Below, piece by piece: positions 1-7,271 of a DNA stretch of 8,325 bases; within the stretch, counting starts at the first letter, position 1; each line of letters begins with the position of its first letter. The notes under the pieces are model-generated. The model was not told the DNA's origin. It searched no databases and saw only the letters and a list, made by a program, of their open reading frames with translations. Origin of the DNA: Syntrophomonadaceae bacterium. Lineage in GTDB: Bacteria > Bacillota > Dethiobacteria > DTU022. The position numbers were made by a program, and so were the translations under genes. The DNA lies in assembly GCA_003558195.1 (NCBI GenBank), contig PWMM01000098.1:1-8325 (forward strand). The letters are read 5' to 3'.

Positions 1-574
1 CGTTTGAGTAGCGCATAAAGTAAATCCTTGATCCGTTCATGGGGATTGGAAAGGTGTCCGGTTTATGTAACCGGCCGTTTATGCTAATTTTAACCTCTGT
101 CATTGAACGGCGGACAAAAGCAAAACTGTTCATCAAGTAAACGGGCAGGACTGTTGGGTTTTCAGAGCTGTTGCCAACAGGTGCAAGGAGTGTAAATGGC
201 CTGGTGGGGCGGGGGTTCTTCTCTACTATTTTTACATCTATATCCCGGCCTGTCTTATCTGTAAAAGCGAAACTCACATCTACACCCTTCTCGGTAACAT
301 GAAAATAAGCGCCGGGCATGGGTTGGATGATAAGGTCAGCCAGTCCCTTTGCTGTTACGCTAAAATCATGATTTTTAGGCACTTCCGGTTGCTGATAAAC
401 ATCTACATAACCGTCTCTTCGCCAGGCGATAACTCTTAATCCCCTGCCCGAGACAGGATCATCAAACCACTGAGGTTCAAGCGCGTGATATATCTCATCA
501 GGATCTTTCTCAAAGTTGATGAGAAACAGCTTTTGCATGGGATCAATGCCAAGGCTGAAAGGTGAATATAACAT
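1..574 (-). CDS. Unrecognised protein, 3' end beyond the window (N-terminal 191 residues)
   Basis: An uninterrupted minus-strand frame starts at the ATG at 574-572 and is still open at the left edge. The start is well supported: a near-perfect Shine-Dalgarno AAGGAGGT (plus-strand 581-588) lies 6 bases upstream. The protein begins MLYSPFSLGIDPMQKLFLIN, has no signal peptide or membrane segment, and reads as a soluble domain of alternating beta strands rich in Asp, Val, Phe and Pro. Recognisable stretches are IAWRRDGYVDVYQQPEVP near residue 50 and RPFTLLAPVGNSSENP near residues 126-141. I do not recognise the family. The strand pattern and Tyr/Phe-rich barrel-like segments are loosely reminiscent of lipocalin-like AttH/CrtC proteins, but no diagnostic motif supports that. 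It is divergent from the large regulator at 1068 and shares a roughly 490-bp upstream region with it, so co-regulation is possible but not shown. Confidence 0.85.
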   Translation of the reverse strand, partial: MLYSPFSLGIDPMQKLFLINFEKDPDEIYHALEPQWFDDPVSGRGLRVIAWRRDGYVDVYQQPEVPKNHDFSVTAKGLADLIIQPMPGAYFHVTEKGVDVSFAFTDKTGRDIDVKIVEKNPRPTRPFTLLAPVGNSSENPTVLPVYLMNSFAFVRRSMTEVKISINGRLHKPDTFPIPMNGSRIYFMRYSN

Positions 575-580
575 TATGAA

Positions 581-588
581 ACCTCCTT
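581..588 (-). promoter_or_regulatory. Ribosome binding site of the left-edge gene
   Basis: Read on the minus strand this is AAGGAGGT, nearly fully complementary to the 16S rRNA 3' end, with 6 bases before the ATG at 574-572. It fixes the start of the partial gene. Confidence 0.85.
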
Positions 589-624
589 GCCCAGATACAG
601 GGAACTCGATGCCCTTCTTACCTG

Positions 625-630
625 ATTATA
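625..630 (-). promoter_or_regulatory. Candidate -10 box for the left-edge gene
   Basis: The minus strand reads TATAAT here, a perfect consensus -10 hexamer inside GTAATATAATC, about 50 bases upstream of the start codon. No good -35 box is seen 16-18 bases upstream; the best hexamers there are TTTCTG-like. The call rests on the -10 alone. Confidence 0.4.
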
Positions 631-969
631 TTACACTTTTTATGAGCAGAAAGAAATGAAAATATGAGTATAGGCCAAAAAGTTTAATTAAGACAAATCA
701 AACAAAGCGTGAGAACAGTGAAATCATCACCCGGTCCTTCTCTTGCCCTACAGTGACATTAAATGTGCCCCTAAACTGTTTTGTTTTAAAACACTGGTCT
801 GACAGCAAAACACCGTAAAAATAGCCAGATTATGAACCAGAATATTTACATCCATATCCTGCTCCAGAAAAGCAGCGACTTGTAAAATTTAACTAACTAT
901 CCCGCCCGGTATAAGCATTATAGCTTTTTCAGGCGTATTAATGTATTATTAACTGGCCCGGTAATATTG

Positions 970-984
970 AAGAACGATGTTCTT
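970..984. promoter_or_regulatory. Inverted repeat, candidate operator
   Basis: AAGAAC-GAT-GTTCTT is a perfect 6+3+6 inverted repeat about 85 bases upstream of the regulator. It abuts and slightly overlaps a candidate -35 box (TTGTTT, 983-988) whose partner TATAAA lies at 1007-1012, 18 bases downstream. Position and symmetry suit a dimeric regulator. The core resembles the Gram-positive LexA box (GAAC-N4-GTTC), but the spacer is 3 rather than 4, so a LexA assignment is not supported. Confidence 0.4.
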
Positions 985-1020
985 GTTTTCGAAAGTAAAA
1001 GGAAATTATAAAATAAGTCT

Positions 1021-1065
1021 TATGCTTGACAAATAGTTTTTGCAATCCTTATGCTTGCAAATAGT
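1021..1065 (+). repeat. Imperfect direct repeat upstream of the regulator
   Basis: TATGCTTGACAAATAGT (1021-1037) recurs as TATGCTTGCAAATAGT (1050-1065). The copies are identical except for one missing A, and are 29 bases apart start to start, close to an integral number of helical turns. Each unit ends a few bases before a TTG/CCT-rich stretch, suggesting an ancient tandem duplication. An inverted pair TTTGCAA (1039-1045) / TTGCAAA (1055-1061) is nested inside. It may be a regulator binding site. Confidence 0.6.
1026..1055 (+). promoter_or_regulatory. Candidate sigma-A promoter of the regulator gene
   Basis: A perfect TTGACA (1026-1031) is followed after 18 bases by TATGCT (1050-1055), which matches four of six -10 positions. 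The two boxes fall in the two copies of the direct repeat. Transcription would begin near 1062, almost on the TTG at 1068. That favours a translation start further downstream, or use of the alternative promoter with TATAAA at 1007-1012. Confidence 0.45.
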
Positions 1066-1067
1066 CC

Positions 1068-4000
1068 TTGTCCTGGGAGAGATGCAGCCTGGCTTTTGCC
1101 GATCGAATCTTAGTTACAAAAATGGCACCACCCCGCCTGGGGTTTCAATTGCTGGACCGGCCAAGGCTATGGGGAAGTTTTGATAACTATCGAGACCGAA
1201 AGCTGACCCTGATCTCAGCTCCTCCGGGCTATGGGAAAACCGTCCTTCTTTCACAGCTTGCGAATCGCACCCAGGGGTATGTAGCCTGGTACCAACTGGA
1301 CCCTCTTGATAATGATCTGGCTTTCTTTTTTCAAAATTTTATAGCAGGGATAGCTAAAGAATTACCAGGTTTCGAACCGGAAATTCTGAACCTGGTGGAA
1401 CGCAGCCCGGACCTTTCAAAGGAGACCCGCCGCATTGCTGCGGCGATGTCCAATACCCTTACAGCTATCCTGGACAATGATCTGGTATTGATAATTGATG
1501 ATTACCACACCATCAATGAACCGGCTATTGATAGTTTTATGGAAAGTTTACTGGAATATTTACCTGAGAAAGTCCATGTCATTTTGGCAGGAAGGACGAA
1601 GCCTTCCTTCAACTTGAACCGCTTAAGATTGTCTGGTTTAGTTAAGGACATTGGTCCGGAGGAACTCAGGTTCGATCATGAAGAAATTTCTGCTTTTTTA
1701 CAGGGTGAAAGATGCGAGCCGGCTTTGGATAAACTGGTAACTTTGTTAGAGGAAAAAACCGCTGGCTGGCCGGCGGCCCTGCGTTTGGCCAGTTTATCTA
1801 TGGAAACCACCGAAACTCAAAAGGGGATTACCCGTCACCGGAAACCTCTAAATAATATAGAGTTGTATAAATACCTGGCAACTGAAGTCATGGAAGGGAT
1901 GACCGACGAGTTAACTGATTTCTTGTATAGAATATCTATTTTTGATTTTTTCACAGTAAAAATCTGTGACCTTTTCCTGGGACAAAAAAGTACCTTACCT
2001 CTATTGGAAACGGTTGACCGCATGAATTTGTTCGCTATTGCCCAGGAGGGAGATGAAATGGTTTACAGCTTCCATCCCCTTTTCCGTGAGTTCTTGCAAA
2101 GCCACCTTAGTGGAGATAGAGAAGATTGTTTGAAAAAAGCCGGGGAATGCTACCGGGATGCAGGATACCCGATTAAGGCTGTTGAGTATTTTTTACAGGC
2201 CTATGATTTTAATGATGCAATAAGTGTAGTTGAAGAGATAGGTTCTGCCATGCTTTCGCGCAGCCAGTGGCAGACTGTAAAGCGCTGGTTGGGAAGAATC
2301 CCTGATGATCTGAAGTCCGAAAGGCCGTGGTTAAAGCTTTACGAGGGAGCGGTATCATTAAATAGCGGCCGCCTGGAACTTGCGGCACAGAATATTAATG
2401 AGGCTGAAGCCGCTTTTAAAGCCGCATTTGATGTAGAAGGTCTGCTGCAAACCCAACTCTACCGCGCCAGGCTTCTTCGTTTACAGGGCAAGTTTGAGGA
2501 AAGCATCGACCTCCTTGAAAACCTATTACCCGAGCTTACCCGGCAAAAAGTGAGCCGATGGTATGGGATTATTCTGGAATATTCCTTAAACAGCATACTG
2601 CAGGGAAGGTTTGCTCAAACAGCTCATATTCTGGATGAAGCTCTGAAAATGGCTGAGGAAGAAGATGAATCCCGCATCGTGGGGCAACTGACAGAGAGCC
2701 TGGGGTTTCTTTATTATTGCAGGGGCAATTTTTCAAAAGCATTGGAAGTTTACCAAAGGGCAGAGGAAGTAGCTTCAGAAGATGACCGTTTCTCCTTTTC
2801 TCTGCGCGATAGCGTTGCTGCCATATACTATGATTGGGGAGACCTTGAGCAGGCCCTGGAATATGCCCAAACTAACATAGAAGAAAAAGAAAGGCTTGGG
2901 ATGATGGAAGCCCTACCTTATGCTTATAAGCAAGAAGCTATGATATTAGCAGATATGGGCAAGGTCAATGAGGCAGAAGAAAAGTTCAAGCATTCTATCA
3001 CTCTGGCTGAAAAGTTAGGGGGAGAAACATTTTTTCAGGCCCTGAGCATGGCCGTATACGGCCGTTTCCTAAGCAGCTGGGGACGGCTTGAGGAGGCTCG
3101 GGTAATGGCAGAACGGGCCTTGAAGCTGGCAGAGGGTCAAACGGAATTTATCTATGCCTTAACATTAGTGGGGACAGCCTCTGTTTACCTGGATCTTGAT
3201 GAGTTGGATATGGCCCGGGGGATGCTCCACCAGGCCCTGGAATACCTGGATGCTATTGGCTCAAAGGATTCTATCTTCATTGCTTCAACCCATTTGGCCG
3301 CAGTCTATCGTCGTACCGGTGATGAAATAAGAGCTGAAGAGTTGGCGGTACAATGCCTGGAATTAGCTGCTGCAAACTATTACCTTCAGATGTTTTTATC
3401 AAGGCCAGATATAATGCTTCCTGTGGTACGGACAGGCCTGATCAGGGGTATTGAAACCGATTTTATAAATGAAGTTCTCAGTAGGCTTGGCCCTCTCTCG
3501 GAAAATCTATTGCTGGAACTGGTGGATTATGAGGATCCCCTTGTGAGACGAAGGATTGTGACTCCTATGGCTATAGTTGGCGGTAAGAAATTGTGTGAAG
3601 CCCTGAAAGACATGCTTCAGGACAATGATGAGGAGGTAAGGGATCTGGCTCTGTCTGCGCTGCAGGAAGTGGCTCCTCCAACCCAAGAAGACCTTGATCA
3701 GGGGGCCCGGGAAAGACTGCTAGCGCCCTCTACAGAAAAGAAGTCAGATCAACTAGAAGTCCAGTGCCTGGGGCCTTTTAAAGTTGTAAAGGATGGAAAA
3801 GAAGTGGCATGGAGTACGGTTAGGGCCCGGAATCTTTTTGCCTACCTGGTCCACAACCGCGGAAAACCGGTTTCAAGGGAAATGATTTGGGAGGAATTGT
3901 GGCCGGATGTTGACCCCGAGCAGGCTGTAACCCTCTTTCACACAAACCTGTATCACCTGCGCAGGGCCATAAGAACTGGGACTGGAAAGCAACCGGTTAG

Positions 4001-4466
4001 ATACAAAGGAAAGCATTATCACCTAGATCAAGAATTGTTTACAGTTGACGTGACAAAATTTGAATCATTAGCATCAGCAGCGCCTAAGACCAACAGGTCT
4101 GTTATGGAGAAAGCCCTTTCACTTTACCAGGGCGATTACCTGGAAGATCTGGACTACCCCTGGGTTTATGCCGAAAGGGAAAAGCTTAACCGGATCTACA
4201 TGGACCTGTTGAACCAGCTGTCCAAGGTTTACCTTGAAGGCGAAGAGTTAGTAAAAGCAGCTGCCTGTTTGCGAACAATAATCCGTTTGAACCCCCTTTT
4301 GGAAGAATCACATGCCAGCTTAATGCAGGTTTATGCCCGCATGGGAGACCGCCTTTCTGTAATTCAGCAATACGAAACCCTTGTAAGTGTATTGGACCAG
4401 GAGCTGGGTGTGAGCCCCACAGCGAGTACCCGGAACCTCTATTACCGGCTATGCTCGGATGAATAA
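1068..4466 (+). CDS. MalT-like STAND ATPase regulator with TPR, HEAT-like and winged-helix/BTAD domains
   Basis: This is a large cytoplasmic transcription activator of the signal-transducing ATPase class. Residue numbers are from TTG 1068. The N-terminus matches the MalT/LuxR-type opening (ILVTKMAPPRLG, RPRL). Walker A is APPGYGKT (51-58), Walker B LVLIIDDYHTI (139-149), a sensor-like Arg follows in ILAGRTKP (172-179), and TAGWPAALRLA (231-241) is the family's GxP motif. Residues ~350-800 are TPR-like helix pairs, the likely inducer-sensing arm. Residues ~803-868 (DPLVRRRIV, DNDEEVRDLALSAL) look like HEAT repeats. Residues ~897-990 form an OmpR/SARP winged helix (GKPVSREMIWEELWPD) and ~990-1130 a BTAD domain. 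The LuxR-type HTH of true MalT is thus replaced by a SARP-type DNA-binding end. Start choice is open: TTG 1068, CTG 1089 (best ribosome binding site) or ATG 1122. An in-frame stop at 1062-1064 excludes anything earlier, and family homology begins before residue 19, arguing against ATG 1122. The target genes are unknown. Confidence 0.9.
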   Translation: MSWERCSLAFADRILVTKMAPPRLGFQLLDRPRLWGSFDNYRDRKLTLISAPPGYGKTVLLSQLANRTQGYVAWYQLDPLDNDLAFFFQNFIAGIAKELPGFEPEILNLVERSPDLSKETRRIAAAMSNTLTAILDNDLVLIIDDYHTINEPAIDSFMESLLEYLPEKVHVILAGRTKPSFNLNRLRLSGLVKDIGPEELRFDHEEISAFLQGERCEPALDKLVTLLEEKTAGWPAALRLASLSMETTETQKGITRHRKPLNNIELYKYLATEVMEGMTDELTDFLYRISIFDFFTVKICDLFLGQKSTLPLLETVDRMNLFAIAQEGDEMVYSFHPLFREFLQSHLSGDREDCLKKAGECYRDAGYPIKAVEYFLQAYDFNDAISVVEEIGSAMLSRSQWQTVKRWLGRIPDDLKSERPWLKLYEGAVSLNSGRLELAAQNINEAEAAFKAAFDVEGLLQTQLYRARLLRLQGKFEESIDLLENLLPELTRQKVSRWYGIILEYSLNSILQGRFAQTAHILDEALKMAEEEDESRIVGQLTESLGFLYYCRGNFSKALEVYQRAEEVASEDDRFSFSLRDSVAAIYYDWGDLEQALEYAQTNIEEKERLGMMEALPYAYKQEAMILADMGKVNEAEEKFKHSITLAEKLGGETFFQALSMAVYGRFLSSWGRLEEARVMAERALKLAEGQTEFIYALTLVGTASVYLDLDELDMARGMLHQALEYLDAIGSKDSIFIASTHLAAVYRRTGDEIRAEELAVQCLELAAANYYLQMFLSRPDIMLPVVRTGLIRGIETDFINEVLSRLGPLSENLLLELVDYEDPLVRRRIVTPMAIVGGKKLCEALKDMLQDNDEEVRDLALSALQEVAPPTQEDLDQGARERLLAPSTEKKSDQLEVQCLGPFKVVKDGKEVAWSTVRARNLFAYLVHNRGKPVSREMIWEELWPDVDPEQAVTLFHTNLYHLRRAIRTGTGKQPVRYKGKHYHLDQELFTVDVTKFESLASAAPKTNRSVMEKALSLYQGDYLEDLDYPWVYAEREKLNRIYMDLLNQLSKVYLEGEELVKAAACLRTIIRLNPLLEESHASLMQVYARMGDRLSVIQQYETLVSVLDQELGVSPTASTRNLYYRLCSDE
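1075..1081 (+). promoter_or_regulatory. Candidate ribosome binding site implying a CTG start
   Basis: GGGAGAG is the only purine-rich Shine-Dalgarno-like sequence near the start of the regulator. It lies inside the frame opened by TTG at 1068 and sits 7 bases before an in-frame CTG at 1089-1091. Neither TTG 1068 nor ATG 1122 has such a site. It therefore points to CTG 1089, or less likely to TTG without a classic site. Confidence 0.4.
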
Positions 4467-4514
4467 AAACTATTTATAGACAATACTATTAGTGAAGCAA
4501 AGACTATAGTGATT

Positions 4515-4538
4515 AAAGGCCTGAGAAGGCCTTTTTTT
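4515..4538 (+). terminator. Rho-independent terminator of the regulator gene
   Basis: AAAGGCCT pairs perfectly with AGGCCTTT around a GAGA tetraloop (stem 4515-4522 / 4527-4534), and the T run continues to 4538. It lies 48 bases after the stop codon and separates the regulator transcript from the next cassette. Confidence 0.9.
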
Positions 4539-4657
4539 AATGGACAGATTGTTTTGCTGGTGTAAAGAATTTGTTAAGAATTTCGGTCCTGTAAAGGCTG
4601 CTTTGTCCAGATTTTGTCTAATACCGGGGTATATGATCAAAATATAAAACACTCTAG

Positions 4658-4664
4658 AAAGGAG
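4658..4664 (+). promoter_or_regulatory. Ribosome binding site of the serine hydrolase gene
   Basis: AAAGGAG lies 7 bases before the ATG at 4672 and fixes that start. Upstream, TATGAT at 4632-4637 or TATAAA at 4643-4648 could be a -10 box, but no -35 hexamer at proper spacing accompanies either, so the promoter is not called. Confidence 0.8.
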
Positions 4665-4671
4665 CAATATA

Positions 4672-6624
4672 ATGGATGCGATAAAAAGATTTATTTCTCA
4701 GGCAAGCATTGGAATATTTGTCATGACCATGATGGTTATTGGCGCTTTTTCAACGCCTGCATTTGCAAGCACACAAAATACAGTTACAGGTGAAACCCCT
4801 TCAGGTATCCCATTTACCAGGATGGAGGAAGAGGTGGATAAGTATGTGTCAAAATTTATCGGCAAAACAACACCGGGCGCGGCAGTAGCCGTGGTAAAAG
4901 ACGGCGAGGTTATATTTTTAAAGGGTTACGGTTACGCTGATTTAGAAAGCCAAATCACTGTTGACCACAAGAGCACAGTTTTTGAATGGGCATCTGTAGG
5001 TAAATTGTTTACATGGACATCTGTGATGCAACTGGTTGAAGAAGGCAAATTAGATTTAGACACTGATGTTAAAGAATATCTTCCCAGTGAATTTAATGAT
5101 AAGCTTGAATATAAGCAGTCCATTACCATGAGAGATGTTATGAACCATGCTGCCGGATTTGGTGATTATGCTTTCAATGCAATAGTTTTTTTGCCAGATC
5201 AGTTAGTCTCTCTGGAAGAAGCGATATTACGTGATAAGCCCAAACAATACTATGAAGTTGGTACAGCCAGCGCATATAGTAATTACGCTACTTCTCTCGC
5301 TGGATATATTGTGCAGAATATCAGCCAACAAGATTATGAGGACTATGTAAAAGAAAATATTTTTAAAGCTATATCAATGAAAAACACCTCTGCTCACCCA
5401 ATGCTTGATGATGACAGGGAATTAGTGGAAAGCAAGGCCCAGGGTTACTTATCAGATCAGCAAGATGGGTTTCATCCGGGTAAGTGGTCCTATGTTTCTC
5501 ATCTGCCGGCAGGCTCCATCAATGGCACGGTTGAAGACCTTGCAAAATATTTGATTGTCCTGACTCCTGGTGCAGGCGAAGAATCCGTCCTGTTTAGTGA
5601 TTCAAGCACTTTAAACACCATGTTATCGCCAAGTTATGACCCTGGTGGAGATATGGTCGGAACGGCCCACGGGTTCTTTGAATATGTCGGAGCGTACCGC
5701 ACGTTAGGTCACGGTGGCAATACTGCTGCATTCACAAGTCAGCTTGCTATAGTGCCGGAAGAACGTTTTGGTATTGCAATCCTTACAAATTCTGACCTTG
5801 AAATGAATTTTATATTTGGATTACAGGATTTGTTATTGGGGAAAAATCGCCATACAACAGAGAAACCTGTTGGCGAACTGCCTTCTTCCGAAAAAGTAGT
5901 TGGAAGGTATGTTCCAATGGAAAGGCAGGAAGGCAATTTTTTGGATTTTGCAAATTACATCAACTTATATGAGGTTAATGCTCTTGATGAAAATAAAATC
6001 ACCATGAACATAGGTGTATTCCAGGGCACTTATCTACAAACTAAGGCATATCACTATGAACTAGTTGATGACAACACACCTATTTTCAGAAACATCTATC
6101 CTGTTTTGCGGTTTAAAGTGGAAAATGATACCGCCAAACAGGTTGTCATAGGAAATGGGATGGATTTATCTATGTTACCGCAAGGAAGAACATCACCATT
6201 TTTAACCGGAAGTATCATAACCTTATTGGTAAATTTACTGTTTTTCATAATAACACCGGTAATCTTACTTGTTATTGCAATAAAGAACAGGAAGGTAAAC
6301 ATATTACCTGCTAACAAAAAATTTAACTTCTACTATTTCATACTGGTGCTACTGGGAACGGCTACTGTTATTAATAATTTGATTCCTTCTACAAAGGTCA
6401 TGATCAGTAGTTTTCATACTTTTGCAGCTATGAAGCCACATATACTGCTAAACTATCCTCTGCTTATAGGAGCTATTATCACAACTGTGCTTTCTGCTTA
6501 TTCGGTGCAGAAAACAACTGCTGTTTCAAAAAAATATAAGGTACTGTATGTTATAACGATTGTATTATTAATATTGCTGTTTGCCATGTTGCTGCACTGG
6601 AATTTCTTTGCTGTCGTTGGATAA
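4672..6624 (+). CDS. Membrane-anchored beta-lactamase-family serine hydrolase
   Basis: A penicillin-binding-protein/class C beta-lactamase fold enzyme (Pfam Beta-lactamase, PF00144) acting outside the membrane. Residues 1-32 form a signal peptide with hydrophobic core 12-27 and a likely AFA cleavage site after Ala32. The catalytic domain spans about 50-390. The nucleophile motif SxxK is S108-V-G-K111, the Tyr motif is Y202-S-N204, and the third motif is H347-G-G, in place of KTG as in many esterase/peptidase relatives. A probably beta-rich linker (about 400-500) leads to four predicted membrane helices near 513-536, 553-570, 595-612 and 624-642, an extra module beyond the usual hydrolase. All catalytic residues are present, so activity is likely. 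The substrate could be a D-amino-acid peptide, cell-wall peptide or ester and cannot be read from sequence. It heads a cassette with the mini ABC ATPase, starting 33 bases downstream, and the CPBP protein. A role in peptide processing or self-protection is inference. Confidence 0.93.
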   Translation: MDAIKRFISQASIGIFVMTMMVIGAFSTPAFASTQNTVTGETPSGIPFTRMEEEVDKYVSKFIGKTTPGAAVAVVKDGEVIFLKGYGYADLESQITVDHKSTVFEWASVGKLFTWTSVMQLVEEGKLDLDTDVKEYLPSEFNDKLEYKQSITMRDVMNHAAGFGDYAFNAIVFLPDQLVSLEEAILRDKPKQYYEVGTASAYSNYATSLAGYIVQNISQQDYEDYVKENIFKAISMKNTSAHPMLDDDRELVESKAQGYLSDQQDGFHPGKWSYVSHLPAGSINGTVEDLAKYLIVLTPGAGEESVLFSDSSTLNTMLSPSYDPGGDMVGTAHGFFEYVGAYRTLGHGGNTAAFTSQLAIVPEERFGIAILTNSDLEMNFIFGLQDLLLGKNRHTTEKPVGELPSSEKVVGRYVPMERQEGNFLDFANYINLYEVNALDENKITMNIGVFQGTYLQTKAYHYELVDDNTPIFRNIYPVLRFKVENDTAKQVVIGNGMDLSMLPQGRTSPFLTGSIITLLVNLLFFIITPVILLVIAIKNRKVNILPANKKFNFYYFILVLLGTATVINNLIPSTKVMISSFHTFAAMKPHILLNYPLLIGAIITTVLSAYSVQKTTAVSKKYKVLYVITIVLLILLFAMLLHWNFFAVVG

Positions 6625-6641
6625 GCAACCTGAATGCCAAT

Positions 6642-6648
6642 AAAGGAG
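6642..6648 (+). promoter_or_regulatory. Ribosome binding site that selects the GTG start at 6658
   Basis: AAAGGAG lies 9 bases before GTG 6658-6660. An ATG at 6634 opens the same frame 24 bases earlier, but this ribosome binding site would fall inside its coding sequence and it has no good site of its own. The GTG is therefore preferred. Confidence 0.75.
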
Positions 6649-6657
6649 ATTTTTAAC

Positions 6658-7212
6658 GTGTTAAGAAATTCAGCCATTAGAGCAGAGGGAATTTGGAAAG
6701 GATACAAGCAAGGAGGTCATTTCTACTGGACCCTGCAGGGTTTGGATGTGGAAATAATGGAAGGCGAATCAATTGCAGTTCTTGGAGGTCCTGGTGCGGG
6801 GAAAACAACCCTGCTGAAAGTCCTGGGTTTCCGGGAAAAGCCTGAGAAGGGACAGGTATACTTTCAGGACCGGATGCTTAGTTGGAACTGCGAAAAAGCT
6901 ATTGGTCAGATGCAGAAAGAGCGGGTATGGCTATTGGACACCTGTAATGAGAAAGGCCGCCTGGAGATAGAAAATAGAGAAAGGCTGAGAGCTGTCCTGT
7001 TGGATGAACCTGAGTTATTATTCAATTTAAAAGGGCAATGTACTTTGTACGGGCAGCTGCACTCTCTAAACATACAAGGAGTTGCAGTGATTATGGCAAC
7101 CTGTAAACCGGAAGTGGCATCCTGGTCCAGGGTTATCTATAAGCTTAAAAATGGAAAGCTGGAAAAGTTAACTGGAAAGATAAGAGGGGAAATGTGGAAA
7201 ACAGGGAAATAA
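6658..7212 (+). CDS. Shortened, degenerate ABC ATPase (LolD/MacB-like) lacking the signature motif
   Basis: The frame opens at ATG 6634, but GTG 6658 has the ribosome binding site, giving 184 residues against the usual 220-250. Numbers below are from GTG. The start resembles LolD/MacB-type ATPases (GIWKGYKQGGHFYWTLQGLD), followed by Walker A GGPGAGKTT (43-51) and the strand GQVYFQDRMLSW. Walker B is VLLDEP (113-118). Between the Walker motifs only about 67 residues remain instead of about 120. The Q-loop Gln appears to be Asp (WLLDTC), and the helical subdomain and LSGGQ signature are missing. The segment ENRERLRAVLLDEP aligns where QQRVAIARAL...LLADEP would be. The D-loop reads NLK and the H-loop is TCK rather than TH. 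The C-terminus (VIYKLKNGKLEKL) is a normal family ending, so this is an internal loss, not a truncation. ATP binding is plausible, but classical hydrolysis is doubtful. It could be a regulatory subunit, a pseudoenzyme or a decaying gene. Confidence 0.85.
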   Translation: MLRNSAIRAEGIWKGYKQGGHFYWTLQGLDVEIMEGESIAVLGGPGAGKTTLLKVLGFREKPEKGQVYFQDRMLSWNCEKAIGQMQKERVWLLDTCNEKGRLEIENRERLRAVLLDEPELLFNLKGQCTLYGQLHSLNIQGVAVIMATCKPEVASWSRVIYKLKNGKLEKLTGKIRGEMWKTGK

Positions 7213-7271
7213 ATATACAGGATATTAATCAGTTCATAAAACAATAGTGCGAAATGGATAAAACACGATAT

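Larger units (their letters stand above)
575..1067. other. Divergent intergenic region of about 490 bp
   Basis: This stretch holds no convincing gene. It contains the leader and candidate promoter of the minus-strand gene at its left end. At its right end are the candidate promoters, a 15-bp inverted repeat (970-984) and the direct repeats (1021-1065) that precede the regulator. Two short palindromes lie in between: ACATT-A-AATGT at 756-766 and TGTTTTAAAACA at 782-793. A short minus-strand frame (808-698) has coding-like composition but no ribosome binding site and is treated as doubtful. No tRNA, riboswitch or CRISPR pattern was seen. Confidence 0.6.

Noticed and set aside
832..885. Plus-strand 17-codon frame in the intergenic region
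   Set aside because: It is too short, without a ribosome binding site or any coding-like feature.
970..984. LexA (SOS) box
   Set aside because: The Gram-positive box is GAAC-N4-GTTC; this site has a 3-base spacer and its neighbour is not a DNA-repair gene.
4470..4667. Minus-strand open frame of 65 codons between the regulator and the serine hydrolase
   Set aside because: It runs through the intrinsic terminator and the leader of the next gene, has no ribosome binding site, and its product has no recognisable composition or motif.
6634..6657. ATG 6634 as start of the mini ABC ATPase
   Set aside because: The clear AAAGGAG at 6642-6648 falls inside this stretch and is correctly placed for GTG 6658; ATG 6634 has no ribosome binding site of its own.
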